A DNA stretch of 64,000 nucleotides. Source: ZC4RG30 sp046347045 (GTDB taxonomy: Bacteria; Pseudomonadota; Gammaproteobacteria; Steroidobacterales; Steroidobacteraceae). This document shows, in pieces, positions 35,092-43,260 of this stretch (positions are counted from its first letter, which is position 1; each line of letters opens with the position of its first letter). The stretch covers positions 62,001-126,000 of the forward strand of contig JAXMGX010000010.1 in the NCBI GenBank assembly GCA_046347045.1. The letters are read 5' to 3'. The position numbers and the translations under genes were made by a program. The notes beneath the pieces are model-generated. The model searched no databases. It was not told the origin of the DNA and worked only from the letters and a program-made list of their open reading frames with translations.

Positions 35092-38000
35092 TCAGAACGC
35101 CTTGGCGACGTTGATGAAGGCCGTGCGGCCCAGGTAGTCGAAGCCGCTGTACAGGGGCGAGTTGCCCACCCGGTTGTAGAACCCGGAGGAGATCACCGGC
35201 GGGTCCTTGTCGAACAGGTTGCGCACGCCGGCCGTCACTTCCCAGTCCTTGTCCTTGAAGCGCACCGAGGCGAAGTGGGTGATGTAGGTGCCGACCTTGA
35301 AGTCGTAGATGGTATCGGCCGGATCCTCACCCAGGTACTCGGTGCTGTCTTCCTTGCCCAGGAAGTCGAAGCCATAGCGATAGCGCCAGCGACCGATGGT
35401 GTAGGTGGCATCGACGAAGCCCGACCACTTCGGCGAACCGATGTTGCCGTTGGTGTCGTCGAACAGCTCGTCGGCGAACAGCTTCGTGGCCTGCTTCTTG
35501 AACTTCGTCGCTTCGGTGCGGAACACCAGCTTGCCGGTGCCGATGTCCTTCTCGTAGCGCAGCGTGAAGTCGAAGCCGCGCGAGACCTGGCTTGCGATGT
35601 TCACGTAGGCGTTGGACACCAGCAGCCGGTACGCCTCGCCCGCGCCGCGGCGGTCGACCAGGCGGCAGTAGCCTGCCGTCGGGCTGAACGTCGGGTCGTC
35701 ATAGCACAGCGACAGGATGTTGCCCGCGCCGATCTGGTCCACCTGGTTGTCCACGCGCACGTCGAAGAAGTCGACGGCCAGCGAGAAGTCGCCCAGCAGC
35801 CCGAGCTTGGGCTGCAGGATGACGCCCAGGGTGAGCGCATCGGAGGTTTCGGCCGACAGACCCGCTGCCGCACCGCCCTGGCTGAACACCGTGATGCCCT
35901 GCGTGGCCTGGAAGGTCGGATTGCCGGGGATCACCGACGCGCAGTTGGCACGCACGATGGCCGACTTCGAACCGTAGTCGTTGCAGGGGTCGCCCGACTG
36001 GTTCAGGAAGCCGGTGGTGGCGCCCTGGTACTGCTCGAACAGCGCAGGCGCACGGTAGGAGGTGCCGGCCGTGGCGCGCAGCGACGCCCATTGCACCGGG
36101 CTGTACATCAGGCCCAGCTTCCAGGTCGTGTCCGAACCATAGGAGTTGTAGTCGGTGTAGCGGAACGAGCCGTTCAGCGTCAGCGACTTGGCGAAGGGCA
36201 GATCGGCGAGGATCGGCGCTTCCAGCTCCGTGAACAACTCCGTGACATTGTCCTTGCCCTTGGTGGGCGCGGCGCTGGTCAGGTTGTACAGGTTGCCGGC
36301 GATGCTGTTGGCATCGGGCTGGTCGTCGATCTTCACGCGGCGATGCTCGACGCCGAACACGCCCTGCAGCTTGCCGTAGGGCAGCTGCATCAGCGGGCCG
36401 TCGACCACGGCGCTCGCGATCCATTCCTGGTACTCGGTGTTGCCGGTCACGGGACGGAAGATGTAGTCCTTGAACTGCTGCGGCAGGATGCCACCCACCG
36501 TCGCCGAGTTCAGGCGCGGGAACGGCACGCAGTTCTCGCCCGGCGTGGTGAGGTTGATGGCGCAGGTGAAGCCGCCGTAGTTCAGCGACGGGCTCAGCGA
36601 GGACGGGGCCGTCACCACGTTCGACGCATAGGCCAGCTTGTCGGTCAGGAAGGATTCGAAGGTGTAGGAGGCCTTCGACTTGCTGAACGTGGTGTATGCG
36701 TCATAGCGCCAGCCACTGAGCATCGGCAGATCGCCGCGGATACCCAGCGTCGGCTTGTAGTAGTCCACGTTCTGGCTGTTCTGGTCGTTGCCGAAGCCGA
36801 TGAACGCTCGCACGCCCACCGGCACGCCGCCGGTCTGCGGCTGGCCGCCGAGGAACGCCGTGGCCGACTGCAGATTGGTCGGGATCATCGGGCTGCCCAG
36901 CGGATAGTCGAGCGAGAGCTGGCGATAGCCGGTCTGCTCGGACTTGCGGTTGGTGGCCAGCAATTCCGCGTAGATCTCGGCATTGCCCAGCGCCTGCAGG
37001 TCGTAGCTGCCCTGCACGAAACCGGTGAGATTCTGCGCCGGCGAGATCATGCTGCGGTTGAGCATCTTCGGATCGAAGGTGTCACGGATGTTCAGACCCT
37101 GGCTGCCGGAACGGTTCACGCCTTCCCAGCCAGCAAGGCCGGTGGTCACCGCCGAGTTCGGGCGCCAGCGGTTGAACGCCGTGCCGACGTTGCCGGCAGC
37201 GGGCACGCCGGCACGCGTCGGCGTGCCGATGGTGTTGATGGTGACGCCGTTGGAACCCGTGGTGGTGATGGGATAGCACTTGGGCTTGCCCGTCAGCGGA
37301 TCGATGTAGTCGAGCGGTGCGCCCGTGGTGGGATCGAACAGGTAGTCGGTGTTACAGCGTGCCCAGGCGCGGTCGCCCAGCGACAGGTCGCCGCGCTTGT
37401 AGTATTCCACCGAGCCGCTGAGGTTCCAGCGATCGCCCGTCATGCCGCCCACCACCGATGCGCGCGTGGCTTCGCCGCCTACGTGGAAGGGACGGTTGTA
37501 CTGGCCCTCGAGCGTGAGGCCCTGCGCCTTGGTCTTCGTGATGACGTTGATCACGCCCGCGACGGCATCCGAACCATAGATGGACGAGGCGCCGTCCTTC
37601 AGGATCTCGACGCGATCCACCATGGCCGAGGGCAGCACGTTGAGGTCGGCCGAACCCACGGCGCCGCGCGTGCCGGCCGGCGAAACGCGACGGCCATTGA
37701 TCAGCACCAGCGTGCGCGTGGCGCCCAGGCCGCGCAGCGACACGGTGTTGGCACCGGGGCCGCCATCGGTCACGAAGCCGCCGAAGGCATTGTTGATCTG
37801 GCCGGCGCCGCTGGTCAGCGACGAGGACTGCAGCACTTCGGTGGTGGAGTTGAAGCCGGCGGAGGTCGAGTCCTCACGCGTCACCACAGCGACGGGCGCG
37901 ACGGAGTCGAAGGTGTCGCGGCGAATGCGCGAACCGACGACGACCAGCTCCTCGAGTTCGGGCGTGGCGTCTGCCTTTTCTTCCGCCGCCCAGCTCGTGG

Positions 38001-38100
38001 CCGGCGCGGAAATTCCGGCAGCGAGCGCCAGGCTCAGGCTGCACGCCGCTGATAGTGAACGACTAAAAGGAAATGCGTTTTTCTTAATTCCCTGAAACAT
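35092..38100 (-). CDS. TonB-dependent outer-membrane receptor
   Basis: A 1002-residue protein. Start ATG 38100 has GAGGGC just upstream. The signal peptide ends near residue 39 (ATSWAAEE). A TonB-box-like ELVVVGSRIRR is followed by the plug (about 60-175: PVAVVTREDSTSAGFNSTTE, VLINGRRVSP, DGASSIYGSDAVAGVINVIT) and the barrel, with aromatic C-terminus FINVAKAF. The GSRIRR-type plug is of the class abundant in xanthomonad-like and sphingomonad-like bacteria; several members take up oligosaccharides or peptides, and the nearby S9 peptidase favours peptides. No FecR/sigma pair is adjacent. Confidence 0.93.
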   Translation of the reverse strand: MFQGIKKNAFPFSRSLSAACSLSLALAAGISAPATSWAAEEKADATPELEELVVVGSRIRRDTFDSVAPVAVVTREDSTSAGFNSTTEVLQSSSLTSGAGQINNAFGGFVTDGGPGANTVSLRGLGATRTLVLINGRRVSPAGTRGAVGSADLNVLPSAMVDRVEILKDGASSIYGSDAVAGVINVITKTKAQGLTLEGQYNRPFHVGGEATRASVVGGMTGDRWNLSGSVEYYKRGDLSLGDRAWARCNTDYLFDPTTGAPLDYIDPLTGKPKCYPITTTGSNGVTINTIGTPTRAGVPAAGNVGTAFNRWRPNSAVTTGLAGWEGVNRSGSQGLNIRDTFDPKMLNRSMISPAQNLTGFVQGSYDLQALGNAEIYAELLATNRKSEQTGYRQLSLDYPLGSPMIPTNLQSATAFLGGQPQTGGVPVGVRAFIGFGNDQNSQNVDYYKPTLGIRGDLPMLSGWRYDAYTTFSKSKASYTFESFLTDKLAYASNVVTAPSSLSPSLNYGGFTCAINLTTPGENCVPFPRLNSATVGGILPQQFKDYIFRPVTGNTEYQEWIASAVVDGPLMQLPYGKLQGVFGVEHRRVKIDDQPDANSIAGNLYNLTSAAPTKGKDNVTELFTELEAPILADLPFAKSLTLNGSFRYTDYNSYGSDTTWKLGLMYSPVQWASLRATAGTSYRAPALFEQYQGATTGFLNQSGDPCNDYGSKSAIVRANCASVIPGNPTFQATQGITVFSQGGAAAGLSAETSDALTLGVILQPKLGLLGDFSLAVDFFDVRVDNQVDQIGAGNILSLCYDDPTFSPTAGYCRLVDRRGAGEAYRLLVSNAYVNIASQVSRGFDFTLRYEKDIGTGKLVFRTEATKFKKQATKLFADELFDDTNGNIGSPKWSGFVDATYTIGRWRYRYGFDFLGKEDSTEYLGEDPADTIYDFKVGTYITHFASVRFKDKDWEVTAGVRNLFDKDPPVISSGFYNRVGNSPLYSGFDYLGRTAFINVAKAF

Positions 38101-38386
38101 GTTGCCCTCGCGCAAATGGCTTAGCCATCTCTGGCTGATTGGATTCGAACTCCGGTCACGAGGAAAAAACCCGGTGATTACTGGAGTTGATGCGACATCG
38201 TAGTCCAGGGCTCAGCATTGGAGCAACCAATCGGTGACTTGGATGTTGCGATGACGCAACAAGGCTGGTGCGCCGAACCTCGCCAAACTAGCTGCCCGGG
38301 CAGAAGAATCTTGCGCCGAAAAGCGTCTTGGGGGCGCGCATGCGCCCGTCTCGCAGCGGCCTTTCCATGGCCGCTCGATCGCAGCC
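38101..38386. other. Intergenic region upstream of the TonB receptor
   Basis: No gene is seen. It holds the receptor leader and several short inverted repeats: ATGGC/GCCAT (about 38116-38128), TTGCG/CGCAA (about 38244-38257) and CGGCC/GGCCG near the fbp relic. None has a U-run. No convincing promoter was pinned down. Confidence 0.4.
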
Positions 38387-38437
38387 TTACAGGTTGGCCA
38401 TCACCTGATCGACCTCATCCGCACTGCCCAGCACAAC
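38387..38437 (-). pseudogene. Relic C-terminus of a second fbp copy
   Basis: One base after the intact fbp stop, a +1 frame encodes VVLGSADEVDQVMANL and a TAA stop (38387-38389). It aligns end to end with the fbp C-terminus VILGSSEEVDHVVGYL, but differs in DNA at many third positions. The stretch has no start of its own and cannot be reached by in-frame read-through. It looks like the tail of an older fbp allele left after recombination replaced the rest of the gene. Confidence 0.7.
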
Positions 38438-38438
38438 G

Positions 38439-39449
38439 CTAGAGGTATCCAACGACGTGGTCGACTTCCTCGCTGCTCCCCAGGATCACCGTCGTGCGCT
38501 GGTGCACCTCGGTGGGCTTCACGTCGAGGATTCGCTGCCCCGGCGCCACCAGCGCCTTGCCACCGGCCTGCTCCACCAGCATGGCCATGGGATTGGCTTC
38601 GTACATCAGGCGCAGCTTGCCCTTCGGCGCCTTCTTCGTCGGCGGATACATGAACACTCCGCCCTGGATGAGGATGCGGTGCACATCGGCCACCATGGCG
38701 CCGATGTAGCGGCTGGAATAGCCGTTCTCCTGCGCCCAGTTCAGGTAGCGCTGGTAGCCCTCGGGCAGCGTGAGGCGGTTGCCCTCGTTCAGCGAATAGC
38801 ACTTCTGCTTCGGCGGAATCTTCAATGACTCCCCGACGCGGATGAAAGCGCCGATGGACGGATCGAGCACGAACAGGTCGACGCCATTGCCGATGGTCAG
38901 TGCCATCACCGTGGATGAGCCGTACAGCACGTAGCCCGCAGCCACCTGCCGGGTGCCCGGCTGCAGCAGCGAATCCTCGATGTTCGACGAGCGGCGGTCC
39001 TTGCGCAGGATGCTGAAGATCGTGCCCACGCCGCCGGCGATATCGAGATTCGACGAACCATCCAGCGGATCGAACATCACGCAGTAGCGGGTTTCGCCAT
39101 CGTTCTGCTCGCGCAGGATCACGGGCTGCTCGTTCTCTTCCGAGGCCACCACCGCCACGCCCTGCCGGCCGGCGAGGTTGCGCAGCAGGATGTCGTTGGC
39201 GATCACGTCCAGCTTCTGCTGCGTTTCGCCCTGCACGTTCTGGCTGCCCACGTTGCCGAGCACGTCTTCCAGGCGCGCGCGGCGCACCGCCGCCGAGATC
39301 ATCTTCGCGGAGATGGAAATCGCGGACAGGATCCACGAGAAATCACCGGTGGCCTCGGGATAGCGGGCCTGCTGCTGCAGGATGTGCGACTGGATGGTGA
39401 CCAGCGGCCGGGTGCCGGGCAGTGCGCCCGGCGCAGTGTTGTTGTTCAT
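38439..39449 (-). CDS. fbp: Fructose-1,6-bisphosphatase class 1
   Basis: A 336-residue enzyme of gluconeogenesis that removes the 1-phosphate of fructose-1,6-bisphosphate. The metal motif FDPLDGSSNLD, the preceding VASEENEQP block, GYVLYGSSTVMAL and YPPTKKAPKGKLRLMYEANPMAML are all present and in order. Length is normal. The ATG at 39449 is preferred; a TTG three codons upstream is weaker. GATAAT lies 8 nt before the ATG with no Shine-Dalgarno sequence. The gene diverges from modB (65 bp between starts) and is followed by the relic tail of another fbp. Confidence 0.96.
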   Translation of the reverse strand: MNNNTAPGALPGTRPLVTIQSHILQQQARYPEATGDFSWILSAISISAKMISAAVRRARLEDVLGNVGSQNVQGETQQKLDVIANDILLRNLAGRQGVAVVASEENEQPVILREQNDGETRYCVMFDPLDGSSNLDIAGGVGTIFSILRKDRRSSNIEDSLLQPGTRQVAAGYVLYGSSTVMALTIGNGVDLFVLDPSIGAFIRVGESLKIPPKQKCYSLNEGNRLTLPEGYQRYLNWAQENGYSSRYIGAMVADVHRILIQGGVFMYPPTKKAPKGKLRLMYEANPMAMLVEQAGGKALVAPGQRILDVKPTEVHQRTTVILGSSEEVDHVVGYL

Positions 39450-39457
39450 TGCCGGCA

Positions 39458-39463
39458 ATTATC
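39458..39463 (-). promoter_or_regulatory. -10-like GATAAT, 8 nt before the fbp ATG
   Basis: Minus strand: GATAAT, TGCCGGCA, ATG. This leaves no room for a leader with a ribosome-binding site. Confidence 0.4.
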
Positions 39464-39502
39464 GCCGCGTCCGCCGACGCGGCAATGACGCGGAGCAAAG
39501 TT

Positions 39503-39508
39503 TATGCT
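39503..39508 (+). promoter_or_regulatory. -10-like TATGCT, 6 nt before the modB ATG
   Basis: TATGCT, CTGCGC, ATG. No ModE-type palindrome was noticed in the short gap between the divergent fbp and modB starts. Confidence 0.4.
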
Positions 39509-39514
39509 CTGCGC

Positions 39515-40207
39515 ATGTGGCCCCTGGGAGATGCGGAACTCGCCGCGCTGCGCCTGAGCCTCGCGGTGGCGGGGCGCAGCGTGGCGATAAGCCTGCTGCC
39601 GGCAGTCTTCCTCGCGTGGCTGCTGACGCGCCGGCGCTTCCCGGGGCGCATGCTGGTGGATGCCGCCGTGCACCTGCCGCTGGTGCTGCCGCCGGTGGTG
39701 GTGGGCTATCTGCTGCTGGTGCTGCTGGGTACGCGTGGCCCCATTGGCGGCTGGCTCGATCGCAGCTTCGGCATCCAGCTCGTGTTCACCACACTGGGCG
39801 CGGCAGTGGCCACCGCGGTGATGTCGTTCCCGCTGATGGTGCGCGCCATCCGCATCTCGCTCGAAGGCGTGGACCGCGGCCTTGAAGAAGCCGCGCGCAC
39901 GCTGGGCGCGAACCGCTGGCGCCGCTTCGGCACCATCACCTTGCCGCTGATGCTGCCGGGAGTACTGGCCGGCGCGGTCACCGCTTTCGCCGCGGGCCTG
40001 GGTGAATTCGGCGCCGTGATCACCTTCGTCTCGAACATTCCCGGCGAAACACGCACGCTGCCGCTGGCGCTGTACACCGCGCTGCAGACTCCTGATGGCG
40101 GACCGCTGGCGGCACGGCTGGCGGCGATGTCGCTGCTGCTGGGACTGTCCGGACTGCTGGTGGCCGAACTGCTGTCGCGCGGTCTGCGTCGCTGGCTCGG
40201 ACGCTGA
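39515..40207 (+). CDS. modB: Molybdate ABC transporter permease
   Basis: A 230-residue inner-membrane protein with about five transmembrane helices. The start MWPLGDAELAALRLSLAVA matches the usual ModB N-terminus. The EAA loop that contacts the ATPase is clear (EEAARTLGANRWRRFGTITLPLMLPG, about 128-153), followed by FAAGLGEFGAVITF, typical for molybdate/tungstate permeases. The stop and the modC ATG share one base (TGATG). A modA gene for the periplasmic binding protein is missing on either side. Confidence 0.93.
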   Translation: MWPLGDAELAALRLSLAVAGRSVAISLLPAVFLAWLLTRRRFPGRMLVDAAVHLPLVLPPVVVGYLLLVLLGTRGPIGGWLDRSFGIQLVFTTLGAAVATAVMSFPLMVRAIRISLEGVDRGLEEAARTLGANRWRRFGTITLPLMLPGVLAGAVTAFAAGLGEFGAVITFVSNIPGETRTLPLALYTALQTPDGGPLAARLAAMSLLLGLSGLLVAELLSRGLRRWLGR

Positions 40208-41283
40208 TGCTCGAAGTCGCGGTCAAGCTGCAACGCGGTGCATTCAGGCTGGATGCGCGCTTCGATGCGCCCACGCCGGGCGTCACTGCGCTGTTCGGCC
40301 GCTCCGGCTGCGGCAAGACCACGCTGGTGAACCTGATCGCGGGTCTCATCCCGGGTCAGGGCCGCATCTGCCTCGACGATGAGTGCTGGCTCGACAGCGA
40401 GCGCGGCATCCGCGTGCCGGCCGAGCGGCGGCGCATCGGCTATGTGTTCCAGGATGCGCGGCTGTTCCCGCATTACAGCGTGCGCGGCAACCTGCTGTAC
40501 GGTGCGCCGCGCGCGCCACGCGCCGGACTGTTCGACGATGTGGTTGCACTGCTGGGCCTCGAAGCGCTGCTGCAGCGCCGCCCGAACGCGCTCTCCGGCG
40601 GAGAGCGCCAACGCGTGGCGCTGGGCCGCGCGCTGCTGGCCGAGCCGCGACTGCTGCTGCTCGATGAACCGCTGGCCTCGCTGGACCAGTCGCGCCGTGA
40701 TGAGGTGCTGCCCTTCCTGGTGCGGCTGCGCGACCACTTCGCGCTGCCGATGATTCATGTCAGCCACCAGTTCGATGAAGTGCTGCGGCTGGCCACGCGC
40801 CTGGTGGTGATGGAACACGGCGCCGTCGCGGCCAGCGGCGGAGTAGGCGCGGTGAGCCTGCATCCGGCGCTGCGCGCCATCGTCGGGCCGGATGCGGTGG
40901 GCGCCGTCATCGATGGCCGCGTCGCGCGCGTGGATGGCGAGGACCTGGCCACCGTGGACGTGGGGCCGGAGAGCAGCATACGCGTCACCGCCCATGCGCT
41001 CGAGGCGGGCCAGCAGGTGCGGCTGCAGTTGCTGGCGCGCGACCTGATCCTCGCCACCAGCGAGCCGCTGGGGCTGTCGGTGCGCAATCATCTGCGCGGC
41101 CGCGTGGTATCGCTGCTGTCCGAGGGATCGGCCGACCTCATCGAAGTCGACCTCGATGGCCGCCGCGTACTGTCGCGCATCACGCCGGCGGCCACGCGCG
41201 AACTGAAGCTCGTGCCGGGACGCGAGGTCTGGGTGCTCGTGAAGGCCGTGTCAGTCAGCCCGCACCCGCTGGCGCGCACCTGA
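40207..41283 (+). CDS. modC: Molybdate ABC transporter ATP-binding protein
   Basis: A 358-residue ATPase: Walker A GRSGCGKTT (31-39), Q-loop YVFQDARLFPHYSV (79-92), signature LSGGERQR (129-136), Walker B LLLLDEP (149-155), and a C-terminal TOBE/Mop-like domain (about 290-352, SVRNHLRGRVVSLL) that binds molybdate and adjusts activity. It drives ModB. The gene starts inside the modB stop codon. Confidence 0.94.
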   Translation: MLEVAVKLQRGAFRLDARFDAPTPGVTALFGRSGCGKTTLVNLIAGLIPGQGRICLDDECWLDSERGIRVPAERRRIGYVFQDARLFPHYSVRGNLLYGAPRAPRAGLFDDVVALLGLEALLQRRPNALSGGERQRVALGRALLAEPRLLLLDEPLASLDQSRRDEVLPFLVRLRDHFALPMIHVSHQFDEVLRLATRLVVMEHGAVAASGGVGAVSLHPALRAIVGPDAVGAVIDGRVARVDGEDLATVDVGPESSIRVTAHALEAGQQVRLQLLARDLILATSEPLGLSVRNHLRGRVVSLLSEGSADLIEVDLDGRRVLSRITPAATRELKLVPGREVWVLVKAVSVSPHPLART

Positions 41284-41305
41284 GGCCGCTGCCACCGGCG
41301 CGCCG

Positions 41306-43260
41306 TTACGCTGCGTTGCCGGCGGACGCCAGCCGCAGCACCGTGGTGTTCTCGTGCAGGCGCCGCAGGAAGGCGGCCGCATCGTTCTCGGGCATGGGCT
41401 TGCTGAACAGGAAGCCCTGCACATCGACGCGATTGCGGGGCTGCAACTGCTGGATCTGCTCGGCCGCCTCCACGCCCTCGGCAGTCACATGCATGCCCAG
41501 CGCCGTGGCCATGTCGATGATGGCGCGCGACAGCGCCGCATCGCGACCGTTGTTGGCGATCTGCGAGATGAACTGCCGGTCGATCTTCAGGCGGTCGACG
41601 GCGAGGTTCTTCAGCCGGCCCAGGCTCGAATAGCCCGCGCCGAAATCATCGATGGCTATCTGCACGTCCAACGCCTTCAGGTCACGCACGGCGCGGTCGG
41701 CGGCGGCCTCGTCGCCCGACAGCGCGTCCTCGGTGATCTCCACTTCCAGGTGCTCGGCCGCGAGCCCGGAATCACGCAGCACCTGATCGACCAGGCCCGG
41801 AAACTCAGGCCGCAGCAACTGCGATGGCGCCACGTTCACCGCCACGCGACCCAGCGGCAGCTTCTGCGCAAGCCAGTGCGCGGCGTCGGCGCAGGCCCGG
41901 CGCAGCACGAATTCGCCCACGTCCCACATCAGGCCCGATTCCTCGGCCACGGGCAGGAACTCGGTGGGCGAGATATTGCCGATGCCGGGGCAGTTCCAGC
42001 GCACCAATGCCTCCATGCTGCAGGTGCCCTGCCCCATCTGGTCGACGATGGGCTGGTATGAAACCGTCAGCAGGCCAGCCGGGATCGCATGGCGCAACCC
42101 GGATTCGATGGCGAGGCGCCGGTTGGTGGCCTCGGACATGGCGCGGTCATACAGGACGATGCGGTCGGCGCGCTCGCGCTTGGCGCAGTACATCGCGATA
42201 TCGGCATGCTTCAGCAGCTCGTCGATGGTTTCGCCATGCTCGGGCCACAGCGCGATGCCGATCGAGGCGCCCACCAGGAGCTCGTGGCCGTCCACTTCAA
42301 CCGGACGCGTCAGGCGCTCCAGCATGCGGCGCGCCACGACCATCGCCTCATCGGCGGTGGACACATCGGCCAGGTAGACGATGAATTCATCGCCGCCCTG
42401 TCGAGCCAGCATGCTGCCGTCGTGGCAGCCGGGCGAGGCATGCACCACGGTGTCGGTGGCACGCACCGCACCGCTGAGGCGCGAGGCCACCTCGCGCAGC
42501 AGCCCGTCGCCGGCGCGATGACCCAGCGTGTCGTTGATGCGCTTGAAGTGATCCAGGTCCACGAACAGCACCGCGGCGCCGCCACCCGGCGCGGGGTCGC
42601 GCCGCAGGTTCTTGCCCACGGATTCGCGGAAATTGGCCCGGTTGGCAAGGCCGGTCAACGGATCGTAGTAGGCCAGCTTGTGCACATGCGCCTGCGCGGT
42701 GCGCTTGGCGCCCAGCGCACGCGCCAACTGCCGCACCTCGTGCGGATGGAAGGGCTTCTGCAGGAAGAACAGCCGCTCGGCCGGTGGCACGCGCTCGATC
42801 ACCGTCGCGGGCTCCACGTCGGAATAGGCCGAGCAGATGACGATGTCCACTTCGGCGTCCAGCTGGCGGATGTGTTCCGCGGCCCACAGGCCGTTCTCGC
42901 CCGGCGGCATCCGCATGTCGAGGAAGATGGTGGAGAAGTGCACGCCCTGCGCGAGATTCGCCGCGACCATGTCCACCGCCTCGCGCGCACTGGAGGCAAA
43001 CTGCGGTTCGAAGCGCGGCGCAGGCGCAGCAGCCGGCGCGGCGCCGGTGGCACCGCCAGGCCCGGCGCAGTGCGGGCGGCGCCCTTGGCGCCGAAGAGCT
43101 GCGCGCGCATGTTGGCCATCTCGCTGGCCGCGCCCGAAGGCGCCTTGGGCATCAGCGTGTCGCGATAGGCTTCGCGCACTGCCGTTTCGTCATCGACGAT
43201 CAGCACGTGGATGACGGGGGCCTCGGCGGCCGGGTTCCTGTCCTGGGCGAGCGCGCTCAT
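41306..43260 (-). pseudogene. REC-GGDEF-EAL response regulator with a frameshift in the receiver domain
   Basis: The frame that starts at 43260 (ATG overlapping the kinase stop) encodes the first receiver strand, HVLIVDDETAVREAYRDTL, then an Ala/Pro-rich insert. The rest of the receiver (STIFLDMRMPPGENG with the phospho-Asp), an intact GGDEF (RQGGDEFIVYL) and an intact EAL domain (SMEALVRW, EITEDAL, DDFGAGYSSL) lie in another frame that opens before 42976. The switch point falls in the GC-rich insert, about 43020-43085; from there PAPRFEPQFASSAREAVDMV continues the domain. With one base corrected it is a single bifunctional c-di-GMP synthase/phosphodiesterase partner of the kinase upstream. 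It may be a pseudogene, a sequencing error or programmed shifting. Confidence 0.8.

Noticed and set aside
38387..38441. Read-through extension of fbp
   Set aside because: The second tail is in a different frame from fbp, so stop-codon read-through would not reach it.
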